This document shows, one piece after another, positions 18,954-26,822 of a stretch of 64,000 nt of DNA. Each line of letters opens with the position of its first letter. The stretch's first letter is position 1. A model generated the notes under the pieces. That model was not told the DNA's origin. It worked only from the letters and a program-made list of their open reading frames with translations, and searched no databases. This stretch comes from Altericroceibacterium endophyticum (GTDB lineage: Bacteria; Pseudomonadota; Alphaproteobacteria; Sphingomonadales; Sphingomonadaceae), in assembly GCF_009827595.1 (NCBI RefSeq), contig NZ_WTYT01000001.1:620001-684000 (forward strand). Direction: 5' to 3'. Made by a program: the position numbers and the translations under genes.

Positions 18954-20485
18954 AATTTCTTTCGCTTTCTTCTCAGTTTTGCGCGTGCGCGGTGCAATAG
19001 AGATCCTTTGCGAAAAAGGCCATGGTTCTCCGCGAGAGGCTCGAACAATTCGGCGGGGGATTCGGGGTCGAGAACCTCATTATCGGCGAGCATCTTTTCA
19101 AACCCGGTCAGCTCTTTCGCATGCAACTCTTTCAAATGGCGCCCAGATTGTGGCCGTGAGGCGATGAGGGCGGCCATAGACCCGTAACTGTCCAACTCAC
19201 CCGAAATATCGTCTTCCGAAAGACCGCAATGTTCTGCCAATAAGGAAAGGCGCAAGCCGCGAATGGCATCCCCACAATGGTGATTGGCGGGTCGGCGGGA
19301 ATCGATGAACACATCGCATTCGCTATCGAGAGCCATCGAGCGATTGTTGAAATTGGCCGAACCGATGCGCAAAATCTCATCATCGACGACCATGATCTTC
19401 GCATGGCAATAGATCGCGGTATCGTCATTAAAGGGCGCATAGAGATGGAACCGCCCCTTGATGTCGATGTCATCCAGCAGTTTAAGCAGGCGCATGCGCG
19501 CCAGATCCATGGCCTGCTGCTCCAGCCAGCCATCTGCATTCCGTGCATGAACGACAACGATCTCCGGTGGATCATCTTCCTGCATCCGCTCCGCAATGGC
19601 TTCAGCAATTTTGCGTGAGGCAAAATACTGACTTTCGGCATAGATGAAGCGCTCAGCACAGCGAATGTGCTTGAGAAAGAGCGTTTCAATCTCGCGAATT
19701 TCCGGCTTGTCGCGATAGGCCGCGCGCGTGCGGGCAATACCGATTTCTACATTCTCGAATTGTGCGACCAGCTTTTCCGGCCAGGCACTGGACTGAGGCG
19801 GTGTTACCGGCTCGAGATATTTACCCCCTGCCCTGACCCAACGATCCCGTCCCAGATCGCCCAATGCGCTTGCCGCATCACCTTCCAGCATCATCGTGGC
19901 ATCATGCCAAGGGCCGTATTGCTGCCCTCGCGGGCGTTTGCGCCGGGGATCATCCACAGCATGTTCGCGCGTGTCCCAGCGGTGCGTGGTCATATCAATC
20001 CCGCCGCACACGGCGACATGATTATCCAGCACCACGATCTTCTGATGGTGGCTGCAGGCAACGGGGTGATTGGTATCAAATTTGAAATCGATGCGGCGAT
20101 GGGGAAACCAGCGCGCCAGATCGATGATCATCGAGCCACGGCTGGCAAATTTCGCCACGCCATAGCTCCATTTCAGAATTCGGATTTCCAGATTGGGGCG
20201 ATGCCGTGCCAGCCACAATATAAAGCTACCCAGTCGCTGCGGATATTTGCTTTCAATACCCTTTTTCCACCAGCGCCTGCCATGGGCCAGATGAATTCGG
20301 GTGTCGAAATCCCAACCAATCAGCAAAATACGGCGATGGGTTTTGAGCATCGCCTTCTGCATCAAAGAGAAATAATCTTCCGCATCGATGATGACACTGG
20401 CGCGACTGGCGTGCTCGAAACGCCAAACACCCGGCTCGACAGATGAGTCGTCAAAGCCGGGCGCAGTATCTGTTTTTTCGCTCAA
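18950..20485 (-). CDS. Phospholipase D / cardiolipin synthase-like protein
   Basis: A 512-residue protein with two HKD motifs: HHQKIVVLD (about residues 146-154) and YCHAKIMVVDDEILRIGSAN in the C-terminal half. Two HKD motifs make one PLD active site acting on phospholipids. There is no N-terminal transmembrane helix, unlike E. coli ClsA. The role may be transphosphatidylation or lipid hydrolysis. A start is not obvious: the open frame runs to 20677 inside the hemerythrin gene, but a TTG at 20485 follows a GCGAG sequence and lies 19 bases after the upstream stop, so I prefer it. It overlaps folE by four bases. Confidence 0.85.
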   Translation of the reverse strand: MSEKTDTAPGFDDSSVEPGVWRFEHASRASVIIDAEDYFSLMQKAMLKTHRRILLIGWDFDTRIHLAHGRRWWKKGIESKYPQRLGSFILWLARHRPNLEIRILKWSYGVAKFASRGSMIIDLARWFPHRRIDFKFDTNHPVACSHHQKIVVLDNHVAVCGGIDMTTHRWDTREHAVDDPRRKRPRGQQYGPWHDATMMLEGDAASALGDLGRDRWVRAGGKYLEPVTPPQSSAWPEKLVAQFENVEIGIARTRAAYRDKPEIREIETLFLKHIRCAERFIYAESQYFASRKIAEAIAERMQEDDPPEIVVVHARNADGWLEQQAMDLARMRLLKLLDDIDIKGRFHLYAPFNDDTAIYCHAKIMVVDDEILRIGSANFNNRSMALDSECDVFIDSRRPANHHCGDAIRGLRLSLLAEHCGLSEDDISGELDSYGSMAALIASRPQSGRHLKELHAKELTGFEKMLADNEVLDPESPAELFEPLAENHGLFRKGSLLHRARAKLRRKRKKL

Positions 20486-20504
20486 AATACCAACTCGCGA
20501 AGTC

Positions 20505-20996
20505 TTATTCCTTGGCCTCGTCTTTCTTCTCGGGCGTGACCTCGGCATCCTCGCATTCGGCGTCCTTCCTTCGATCGAAAACCATTTCCATATGGTCGAT
20601 ATCTGCATCGTTAAGATATTTCGAGAAATCAGGGAAATGCTCGTCTTCTTCCTCATCAATATGATGAAGATAATCATGCTTGAGCTGCTTGAATTTCGTC
20701 AGCCATGCGCTGGATGACATATCGGTGGCTGCGATATCGTTGAGCGCTTCTTCGATTTCGTGATGCTCTGCGACCGAATGGCGTGTTTCACCGGTCGTTT
20801 CCGGCTTGCGCATCATGGTGGAGTAAAGCGCCTGCTCTTCAGCGGCAGCATGACTCTTGGCGTCGACCGTGAAAGATTCGAACAATCTTGCCCGGTCTTC
20901 ACTTTCGCCATGGGTCTGCTCGATTTTTTCGAGCAAATCACGCTGGCGATCATGGTCCTGCTTCAGCCGCTTAAAAATGTCGTGTTCCCGGGCCAT
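20505..20996 (-). CDS. Hemerythrin HHE domain protein
   Basis: A 163-residue, all-helical, highly charged protein with the spaced histidine and glutamate ligands of the hemerythrin/HHE family: KQDHDRQRDLL, DAKSHAAAEEQALY, AEHHEIEEAL and YLHHIDEEEDEHFPDF. It probably holds a non-haem di-iron centre used in oxygen, NO or iron handling. The C-terminal 30 residues are acidic and lysine-rich. The ATG at 20996 follows AAGGA at good spacing. The longer frame from 21077 adds an unlikely cysteine-rich leader. It is the first gene of the hemerythrin/PLD/folE unit. Confidence 0.88.
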   Translation of the reverse strand: MAREHDIFKRLKQDHDRQRDLLEKIEQTHGESEDRARLFESFTVDAKSHAAAEEQALYSTMMRKPETTGETRHSVAEHHEIEEALNDIAATDMSSSAWLTKFKQLKHDYLHHIDEEEDEHFPDFSKYLNDADIDHMEMVFDRRKDAECEDAEVTPEKKDEAKE

Positions 20997-21086
20997 ATAA
21001 TATCCTTGCTGTTGGTTTTGTTTATAAAACCAGCGACAACAAGACGGGTTCCGGACGATGCAATTCCGCCATGTCATTCCATCGAG

Positions 21087-21557
21087 CTATTCGATGGGCA
21101 GCGCACTCTCGAGCTTGATTTCAGATAAGGCGACCGTCGAGTTGATCTCCTGAATACCCGGCAGACTGGAAAGCTGATTGAAGAAGAAGCGCTCATAGGC
21201 TTCGATATCCTTGGCCACGATGCGGAGCAGGAAATCGACTGATCCCATCAACACGTAGCATTCCAGCACTTCAGGAAAGCCTTGGATCGCGGCACTGAAC
21301 TCCTCGAGATTCGCTCTTCCATGAGCGTTGAGTTTCACCTGCGCAAATACATGTGCGTTGAGCCCGACCTTCTTGCGGTCGACGATTGCCACGCGCTTGC
21401 GAATGGCCCCTTCCCTTTCAAGCCGATCAATTCTCCGCCAGCAGGGAGACGGAGAAAAGCCGATCTTTTCAGCAATCGCGGCAACGGAAAGAGACGCATC
21501 CTGCTGCAGAAGATTGAGGATAGCCTTCTCATATTTATCCAGATCAAGAACGATCAC
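21087..21557 (-). CDS. Lrp/AsnC family transcriptional regulator
   Basis: A 156-residue regulator. An N-terminal winged helix-turn-helix (about residues 8-55) includes DASLSVAAIAEKIGFSPSPC, and a C-terminal RAM/ACT-like effector domain (about 70-150) includes VLECYVLMGSVDFLLRIVAKD, where amino acids usually bind. It is transcribed divergently from the dehydrogenase-like gene at 21673, with 115 bases between the two starts. That arrangement is typical of a local regulator controlling both itself and its neighbour. The target and effector cannot be read from the sequence. Confidence 0.93.
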   Translation of the reverse strand: MIVLDLDKYEKAILNLLQQDASLSVAAIAEKIGFSPSPCWRRIDRLEREGAIRKRVAIVDRKKVGLNAHVFAQVKLNAHGRANLEEFSAAIQGFPEVLECYVLMGSVDFLLRIVAKDIEAYERFFFNQLSSLPGIQEINSTVALSEIKLESALPIE

Positions 21558-21672
21558 ACCTCAAAACTAAAAATATTAGGAACATTCAACCTCAACCGGT
21601 GGCAAACTCGCCCACATTAGGCAAGAAGCTTCTGAGGCAGATCGCTAAATATCTCTGGCAAGGAGACAATCG

Positions 21673-22737
21673 ATGTTGATGCAATCTGCCGACCAGCCCG
21701 GGACCGAAAAATCGTTGGATGTTCTCGAGCCCAGTCTGACTGGAATTGTCGCCTTTCATGCGGCCAATCCTCGGCCTGCGATGGGCGGGTGTTTTTTGCA
21801 CAAGGATGCAAGCGCGGAAACGGCCCGCAACCTCGCGCGCAGCACATCTGCGACTTACGCATTTGCGGGCCTGCCATTCAGCGGCGCAGCGGCAGTTGTA
21901 TCCAATGCAGACGATTGGTCAGAACGCAGCGATGTGTTTCGCGCGGTGGGCCGCGCGACGGCTGAACTGCATGGCGCCTTCATCCTGTCAGAAAATTTCG
22001 GGACGAAGGATGACGACCTTGCGCAGGCCGCCAGAGAAACAATGCACGTTACCGCGCCTTCCACGCAAGGGCAGCATTCCCCGGCCTATTATACTGCGCT
22101 GGGTATAATGCGGGCTATGGAGGTGGCCGCCAGGCACCGACTGGGAAAGTCGCTCTCCCAAACTACGATCGCGGTTCAGGGCGTAGGCGCCGTGGGCTTT
22201 GCGCTATGCGCATTGCTGAACCAGTCTGGTGCCCGGCTGATTATCTCAGAGCGCGATTCGGTGAAAGCGGCCAAAGCCGCTGTTCGCTTCAACGCCGAGC
22301 TGGTGAATTGCCGCAGGATTCATCAGATGCGCGCGGATATTTTCGCGCCTTGCGGGCAAGGTGATGCGATCACCACCCAAAATATGCACGAGATCCGCGC
22401 GAGGATCATCTGCGGCGCTGCGGAGAATCAACTTGCCGCTCCCGAACTGGCAGAGGACCTCGCGGAACGAAACATCCTCTACTGCCCCGATTATGTGGTG
22501 AATGCCGGCGGCGCGATCCGCTCTGCCGGGCACTATCTAGGCTGGTCTGAGATGGACATAGAACGACGGGTGCTGAGAATTGCGCCCGCGTTGCAGGCCC
22601 TGCTCGATCAGGCCGTCAGCATGAAAGAGACGCCCTCATCTCTCGCAGCGGCGATGATCCATCCTCCCGTCCATGCAGAATACCCACAGCAGCACACTAA
22701 ATTGCCCGTGCAGTCAGAGAAGAAAGCAGCAGCATGA
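21673..22737 (+). CDS. Leu/Phe/Glu/Val dehydrogenase family protein lacking catalytic residues
   Basis: A 354-residue protein of the Leu/Phe dehydrogenase fold. The C-terminal NAD-binding domain is intact (VQGVGAVG, residues 167-174; CGAAENQLA; VNAGGAI). The catalytic domain is altered. The family sequence around the substrate lysine (TYK) reads ATYA with Ala63, the glycine-rich GGGK reads SGAA with Ala73, and the aspartate of the EDVGT motif is Asn107 in SENFGT. So the equivalents of Lys68, Lys80 and Asp115 of Bacillus leucine dehydrogenase are all missing. Oxidative deamination looks unlikely, and a cofactor- or ligand-sensing role is inferred. An AAGGAG sequence lies seven bases before the ATG. 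Confidence 0.82.
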   Translation: MLMQSADQPGTEKSLDVLEPSLTGIVAFHAANPRPAMGGCFLHKDASAETARNLARSTSATYAFAGLPFSGAAAVVSNADDWSERSDVFRAVGRATAELHGAFILSENFGTKDDDLAQAARETMHVTAPSTQGQHSPAYYTALGIMRAMEVAARHRLGKSLSQTTIAVQGVGAVGFALCALLNQSGARLIISERDSVKAAKAAVRFNAELVNCRRIHQMRADIFAPCGQGDAITTQNMHEIRARIICGAAENQLAAPELAEDLAERNILYCPDYVVNAGGAIRSAGHYLGWSEMDIERRVLRIAPALQALLDQAVSMKETPSSLAAAMIHPPVHAEYPQQHTKLPVQSEKKAAA

Positions 22738-23054
22738 AATCACAGCTGAAATATGAAACGACTTCGCCAGCCCCCGTGCCCGCGAGCTATTCAACGCATA
22801 AAGAAGATGCCGTAGAGGCTGCAAAATCCGTGATCGCTCTGCGCGCGGCTTTGGAAACCGAAACACTTCCCCGTATTCTCGGCCTTCTTGCACAGCGCGG
22901 GATCGTGCCCACCCAGCTATCGGCACGGAAGTGCGACAGCTGCCTGCTGGTGGATATCGAGATCGATGAACGCGATCCAGAGGTCCTGAATCCGCTGATG
23001 GGGAAACTGCGCGCACTCATGCTGGTGGATCGCGCCATGCTCGTCGCCAACTGA
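22734..23054 (+). CDS. Small ACT-like domain protein, function unknown
   Basis: A 106-residue cytoplasmic protein whose start overlaps the dehydrogenase-like stop by four bases. Residues about 33-103 read as beta-alpha-beta-beta-alpha-beta: VIALRAALE, then TLPRILGLLAQRGI, two strands around PTQLSARK and CLLVDIEID, then PEVLNPLMGKLRALM and DRAMLV. This resembles the ACT fold of IlvM-type acetolactate synthase small subunits, though no acetolactate synthase gene is near. The first 30 residues look disordered. The ACT reading is by eye and moderate. With the Lrp regulator and pseudo-dehydrogenase it suggests amino acid sensing. Confidence 0.7.
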   Translation: MKSQLKYETTSPAPVPASYSTHKEDAVEAAKSVIALRAALETETLPRILGLLAQRGIVPTQLSARKCDSCLLVDIEIDERDPEVLNPLMGKLRALMLVDRAMLVAN

Positions 23055-23072
23055 GTGGATGCCGAACAAACA

Positions 23073-23105
23073 AAAGGCGGAATGTCCAGAAGACATTCCG
23101 CCTTT
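23073..23105. terminator. Bidirectional terminator
   Basis: A perfect 14-base stem (AAAGGCGGAATGTC with GACATTCCGCCTTT) and a five-base loop, between the end of the ACT-like gene and the 3' end of tRNA-Arg on the other strand. It can serve both. Confidence 0.85.
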
Positions 23106-23126
23106 AATGTTTCTCTCGGAAGAGAA

Positions 23127-23203
23127 TGGTGCGCCCTAAAGGATTCGAACCTCTGGCCCCCAGATTCGTAGTCTGGTGCTCTATCCAGCTGAGCTAAGGG
23201 CGC
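23127..23203 (-). tRNA. tRNA-Arg (anticodon ACG)
   Basis: A 77-base cloverleaf with an acceptor stem GCGCCCT/AGGGCGC, a D arm GCTC..GAGC, an anticodon stem CCAGA/TCTGG around loop CTACGAA, and a T arm AGAGG-TTCGAAT-CCTTT. The CCA end is encoded. The anticodon ACG reads CGU, and CGC/CGA after A34 deamination to inosine by TadA. No intron, no attachment-site repeat and no integrase gene lies next to it. Confidence 0.96.
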
Positions 23204-23248
23204 TCCGTTGGGAGGCGATCTAGGCGGAGAATCGCCGTTTGGCAATCC

Positions 23249-23668
23249 CTATTTCTTATATTTTTCCCAAATATGACGATCCATTGGCGGCATGGGCAAT
23301 GTCTCGATTTCTTTCTCGTCAAACCAGGCCCAATTCTGCCCCTCGCAGCCCTGTGGGCTTCCCTGCCAATGCGCGACATCGAACAAGAGCAGCAGAATCG
23401 CCGGGGCTGACACACCATCACCTTCGCGCGCAAAGCCCGCCGGAGACAATCCTTGCGGGTCCAGCATAATCCCCAGTTCCTCGTGAATCTCCCGCGCCAG
23501 TGCAGCCTCAGGTAACTCCTGCGCCTCAATCTTGCCGCCGGGGAACTCCCACAAGCCTGCGTGGCGCTTATGCGGCAACATTTGCTGCAATAGAAAGCGC
23601 CCTTCCCGGTCGCGCAAACACGCTGCCGCCACGGGCATAAATGCTATGGATTCTTTCACGCGACTCAA
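23249..23668 (-). CDS. mutT: Nudix hydrolase, MutT type (8-oxo-dGTP diphosphatase)
   Basis: A 139-residue hydrolase with a complete Nudix box spread over about residues 45-67: GKIEAQELPEAALAREIHEE, followed by LGI. The N-terminal LQQMLPHKRHAGLWEFPGGK is the usual MutT substrate strand. The enzyme would clear 8-oxo-dGTP from the nucleotide pool, or a related nucleotide. Length fits MutT (about 130). It lies 45 bases upstream of tRNA-Arg on the same strand, and the divergent neighbour is a Flp pilin. Substrate choice cannot be proved from the motif. Confidence 0.87.
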   Translation of the reverse strand: MSRVKESIAFMPVAAACLRDREGRFLLQQMLPHKRHAGLWEFPGGKIEAQELPEAALAREIHEELGIMLDPQGLSPAGFAREGDGVSAPAILLLLFDVAHWQGSPQGCEGQNWAWFDEKEIETLPMPPMDRHIWEKYKK

Positions 23669-23734
23669 TTTTCACCTTTTCCTAAGCGGTTTTTGCCAAA
23701 ACCCACATGCTAGAAAAATAAGGTGCGCCGAAAT

Positions 23735-23914
23735 ATGTTTCTGTGGAAGGCTATGAGCCAAATAAAAGATAATGAAGCAGGGGCCACCGCAGTGGAATAC
23801 GGCCTCATTCTCGCGTTGATCGCGATGGTCATACTCGCGGCATTGGGCGGGATGGCCGATCAGTTGACGAGCCTGTGGACCTTTGTCGAAACCCAAGTTC
23901 AAAGCGCCATTTGA
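23735..23914 (+). CDS. Flp/Fap-type pilin (first of two)
   Basis: A 59-residue prepilin with the class IVb signature NEAGATAVEYGLILALIAM. The TadV-type prepilin peptidase should cut after the glycine, leaving glutamate at position +5, and the hydrophobic stretch that follows packs in the filament. Three starts are possible: GTG at 23723, ATG at 23735 and ATG at 23753. The ATG at 23735 gives a leader of ordinary length, with TAAGG 12 bases upstream. The cpa/tad assembly genes are not in the window, so these pilin genes stand apart from their machinery. Confidence 0.85.
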   Translation: MFLWKAMSQIKDNEAGATAVEYGLILALIAMVILAALGGMADQLTSLWTFVETQVQSAI

Positions 23915-24015
23915 AGCCTTTAGCAATTTGTAAACCCTTCAGCGCCTAATAAGGTTGGGCTTGGCCAGTTCGAAGGGGTCAAGCCGGGTAACCAAGATTT
24001 GACCAGGAGACCAAA

Positions 24016-24198
24016 ATGAAATTTTTCAAACAGCTCGTCCGCGACGAAGCCGGCGCAACGGCCATTGAATATGGCCTCATCGCAGCCCTGATCGCAGTGG
24101 CAGCTATCACCGCACTGAACAGCCTCGGCGGCGAACTTAACACGACATTCGAGAACGTTGGCTCCGACCTCAAGTCGGCAAACGACGCAAACGGATAA
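24016..24198 (+). CDS. Flp/Fap-type pilin (second of two)
   Basis: A 60-residue prepilin, MKFFKQLVRDEAGATAIEYG at the start, with cleavage expected after Gly13 and Glu at +5 of the mature protein. The hydrophobic core AALIAVAAITAL follows. A 101-base gap separates it from the first pilin gene and a strong terminator follows. The closing NGGE/NTTFEN-type C-terminus differs from the first copy, so the pair is diverged and not a recent duplication. The ATG follows AGGAGA at good spacing. Confidence 0.92.
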   Translation: MKFFKQLVRDEAGATAIEYGLIAALIAVAAITALNSLGGELNTTFENVGSDLKSANDANG

Positions 24199-24215
24199 TA
24201 CAATCAATACATAGC

Positions 24216-24252
24216 AAAAGGGCCGGCAGAGTTTCCTCTGTCGGCCCTTTTT
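24216..24252 (+). terminator. Terminator after the second pilin gene
   Basis: A stem with a single mismatch, AAAGGGCCG-CAGAG pairing with CTCTG-CGGCCCTTT, followed by TTTTT. It is positioned right after the second pilin stop. Confidence 0.9.
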
Positions 24253-24296
24253 GTGCCTGAAGTATACTTACCTGCACAGCGCGCCTGCGGTGCCCA

Positions 24297-25784
24297 TCAA
24301 CTACCAGATCGGACGATCAGCTTGACCTTCTGCCCCGGCGTCAGCGTATCTGTAGATGACAGGCCATTGAGCACACGGAAACGTTCTTCCTTGGCGTTGT
24401 CATACGCCATCCGGCTGGCGAGAATCCGAACGGTTTCCCCGCGCCCCACGGTTACCACATCAACCCGCCGCGGCGTAACGCTGCCCTCTTCTGCGCTGCT
24501 GATCCGGCGCATCGATTCGAACATCGGTGAGAAAACACCTGACTGACCGGCGGGCGTGATCGCCGCGAAATGAAATGCCTGATCGTTGGAAAACTGATAA
24601 GCGAACACCACCACATCGACATTGGATTTCCCATTGTTGACGCGTGCAGTACCGAACACAGCCGGAAGGCCATTGACTGTCGTGCTTTGCATATTCTGGG
24701 GCTTCAGCTGCTGCTGATCTCCGCCCAATGCATTGAAAACCTGGCTGACATAGGTTTGCAGATTGCCATTATACGGGCCGGTCGAAAACTGTGCCTTCCC
24801 CGAATCGCCGCTGATCGACACCGCGCTGGTGCCATTCAGCATATTGAAACCCTGCGGCGCCGTGAAAGCAAAGCGATAGACAGGGTGAATGAAGGTACGC
24901 CCTTCGATCACGCCCTGCTTTGGATCGTCACCATACATCAAGCCGTCGACATTGCTGAGAAACACGTCGCGGTTCAGGATGCCGGTTGTGGCACCAGCCT
25001 TTTGAAGAGCGTTTTGTACGCGGCTCGCCGGGTCGGGATGGGTTGATGCCCATGCGGGCATTTGCGCACTATCCCTGCCCTGCAATGCCGCATCCAGATT
25101 GTTCTGTCGGGCAAGGCTGGTCAGAACGGTCGCCATGGCATGCGGATCATAGCCAGCACTTTCAAGATAGGTGATGCCCAGCGCATCCGCTTCCAGTTCC
25201 TGACTGCGAGAATAGCTCAAAGTGGCGAGTTGCGGCGCGGTCGAGGAAATTTCCTGCCCCAGCCTTCCAAGCGCCGAATCGCCCAAAATCGCACCGGAGA
25301 GGACCTGCCCCAATACGCCCAGCAATTGATTGCGCTGCGCGGTCTGCTGACGGCGTGCGGAATGCCGCGCGGCGACATGGCCGATCTCATGGCCCAGCAC
25401 ACCGGCAAGCTCCGCTTCATTATTCATCAAGCCGACCAGCTGGCGCGTAACGTAAACATAGCCGCCGGGAACAGCGAAAGCATTGTTCACTGAACTGTTA
25501 AGCAGTGTCACCTCGAACGTATCGGTACTTGCGCCGAGACCCGATTCGACGCCCATACGGGCGCCGATCCGTTCCACATATTGCGCCTGAGGGCCGGACA
25601 CGGTCCCGCCAAATTCCTGCACAAACTGCGGGTGATACTGGGCACCCTGCTGTGCTTCGGCCTGCGTGATGGGAGCCCCTGCAGGAACGCCTGCGCCCGG
25701 AACAGTCGCGCAGGCAGAGAGAGACAACGATGCCACCCCCGCAATAGCCATGGACTTGAAACGGCAGGTAAATTTGGTCGGCAT
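24297..25784 (-). CDS. M48 family metalloprotease, lipoprotein with C-terminal LysM-like domain
   Basis: A 495-residue envelope protease of the BepA/M48 type. The N-terminus has a lipobox with the lipidated Cys25 (SLSAC). Zinc ligands are in GHEIGHVAARH (His132, Glu133, His136), with a third ligand in SRSQELEADALG. The middle and C-terminal part is long for the family. Residues about 440-495 read as a LysM-like module (VGRGETVRILASRMAYDN...PGQKVKLIV), suggesting binding to peptidoglycan. The start at 25784 puts the lipobox in a normal place; the open frame to 25799 adds five residues. The likely role is quality control of outer-membrane proteins. Confidence 0.88.
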   Translation of the reverse strand: MPTKFTCRFKSMAIAGVASLSLSACATVPGAGVPAGAPITQAEAQQGAQYHPQFVQEFGGTVSGPQAQYVERIGARMGVESGLGASTDTFEVTLLNSSVNNAFAVPGGYVYVTRQLVGLMNNEAELAGVLGHEIGHVAARHSARRQQTAQRNQLLGVLGQVLSGAILGDSALGRLGQEISSTAPQLATLSYSRSQELEADALGITYLESAGYDPHAMATVLTSLARQNNLDAALQGRDSAQMPAWASTHPDPASRVQNALQKAGATTGILNRDVFLSNVDGLMYGDDPKQGVIEGRTFIHPVYRFAFTAPQGFNMLNGTSAVSISGDSGKAQFSTGPYNGNLQTYVSQVFNALGGDQQQLKPQNMQSTTVNGLPAVFGTARVNNGKSNVDVVVFAYQFSNDQAFHFAAITPAGQSGVFSPMFESMRRISSAEEGSVTPRRVDVVTVGRGETVRILASRMAYDNAKEERFRVLNGLSSTDTLTPGQKVKLIVRSGS

Positions 25785-25871
25785 TCTGGGGTCCTCCACT
25801 GAGCGGCTGTTTATCGCCTGTTCATGTTAGAAGCGAACCCGCTGCCCCCTCGAATGTTCCCATTCGCGGAC

Positions 25872-26813
25872 CTAACCAATAGCGAGGAAACGATTTTCTC
25901 TCAGTTGCCGGATCTGCGCTGCATCAAGCTGCCCCAGCTGGTCCAGCTCTTCACACAAAACCTCTGCAAGCTTTTCGGCCATTCCCGCCGGATCACGCTG
26001 CGCCCCACCAATTGGCTCGGGTACGATACGGTCGATCACGCCTAGGCTTTTCAGATCCTGCGCGGTAACTTTCATCGCTTCAGCCGCCTGCGGCGCCTTT
26101 TCGGCCGTACGCCAGAGAATCGACGCGCAGCCTTCAGGTGAGATGACCGAATAGATCGCATGTTCCAGCATCAGAACGCGCTCCGCACTGGCCAGTGCAA
26201 CCGCGCCGCCTGAACCGCCTTCCCCGACAATCGTCGAAACCATCGGTGTGGGCAGAGCAAGGCATGCCTCGGTCGAACGGGCGATGGCTTCTGCCTGCCC
26301 CCGTTCCTCTGCCTCAATACCGGGGAACGCACCGGAGGTGTCCACCAAAGTCAGCACTGGCAGACCGAAGCGACCAGCCATTTCCATCAGGCGAATCGCT
26401 TTGCGATAGCCTTCCGGCTTACCCATGCCGAAATTGTGACGCAGGCGGCTATGCGTATCATTGCCCTTTTCATGGCCGATCAGCATGACCTTTCGGCCCC
26501 GCAAGGTGGCGAAGCCGCCCAGAATGGCCTGATCCTCGCCATAAAGACGATCCCCGCCCAACGGCATGAAATCATCGAAGATTGCAGCGACATAATCGCG
26601 GAAATGCGGGCGCGCCGGATGGCGAGCGACTTGCGTTTTCTGCCACGGAGTCAGTGAGGCATAGGTGCTCGCCAACATATCGGCACTTTTTGCTTCGAGT
26701 CGTGCGAGTTCGCTGGAAATATCGACGGAATCGCTTTCCGCTGTCGAGCGCAGTTCCGCAATACGGGTTTCAAGTGCCGCTACCGGCTTTTCAAATTCGA
26801 GATAGGAAATCAT
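25872..26813 (-). CDS. accA: Acetyl-CoA carboxylase carboxyltransferase subunit alpha
   Basis: A 313-residue subunit that, with AccD, moves the carboxyl group from carboxybiotin to acetyl-CoA to make malonyl-CoA. Family stretches include FDDFMPLGGDRLYGEDQAI, GMGKPEGYRKAIRLM, LVDTSGAFPGIEAEERGQAE, and the oxyanion-hole region VGEGGSGGAVALA. Length is typical. It is nine bases after xerD on the same strand and 87 bases before the M48 gene. accD is not in the window. Confidence 0.97.
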   Translation of the reverse strand: MISYLEFEKPVAALETRIAELRSTAESDSVDISSELARLEAKSADMLASTYASLTPWQKTQVARHPARPHFRDYVAAIFDDFMPLGGDRLYGEDQAILGGFATLRGRKVMLIGHEKGNDTHSRLRHNFGMGKPEGYRKAIRLMEMAGRFGLPVLTLVDTSGAFPGIEAEERGQAEAIARSTEACLALPTPMVSTIVGEGGSGGAVALASAERVLMLEHAIYSVISPEGCASILWRTAEKAPQAAEAMKVTAQDLKSLGVIDRIVPEPIGGAQRDPAGMAEKLAEVLCEELDQLGQLDAAQIRQLRENRFLAIG

Positions 26814-26822
26814 AATTATTCG

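Noticed and set aside
23127-23203. tRNA-Arg as an integration site
   Set aside because: No integrase gene, direct repeat of the tRNA 3' end, or other island sign was seen nearby.
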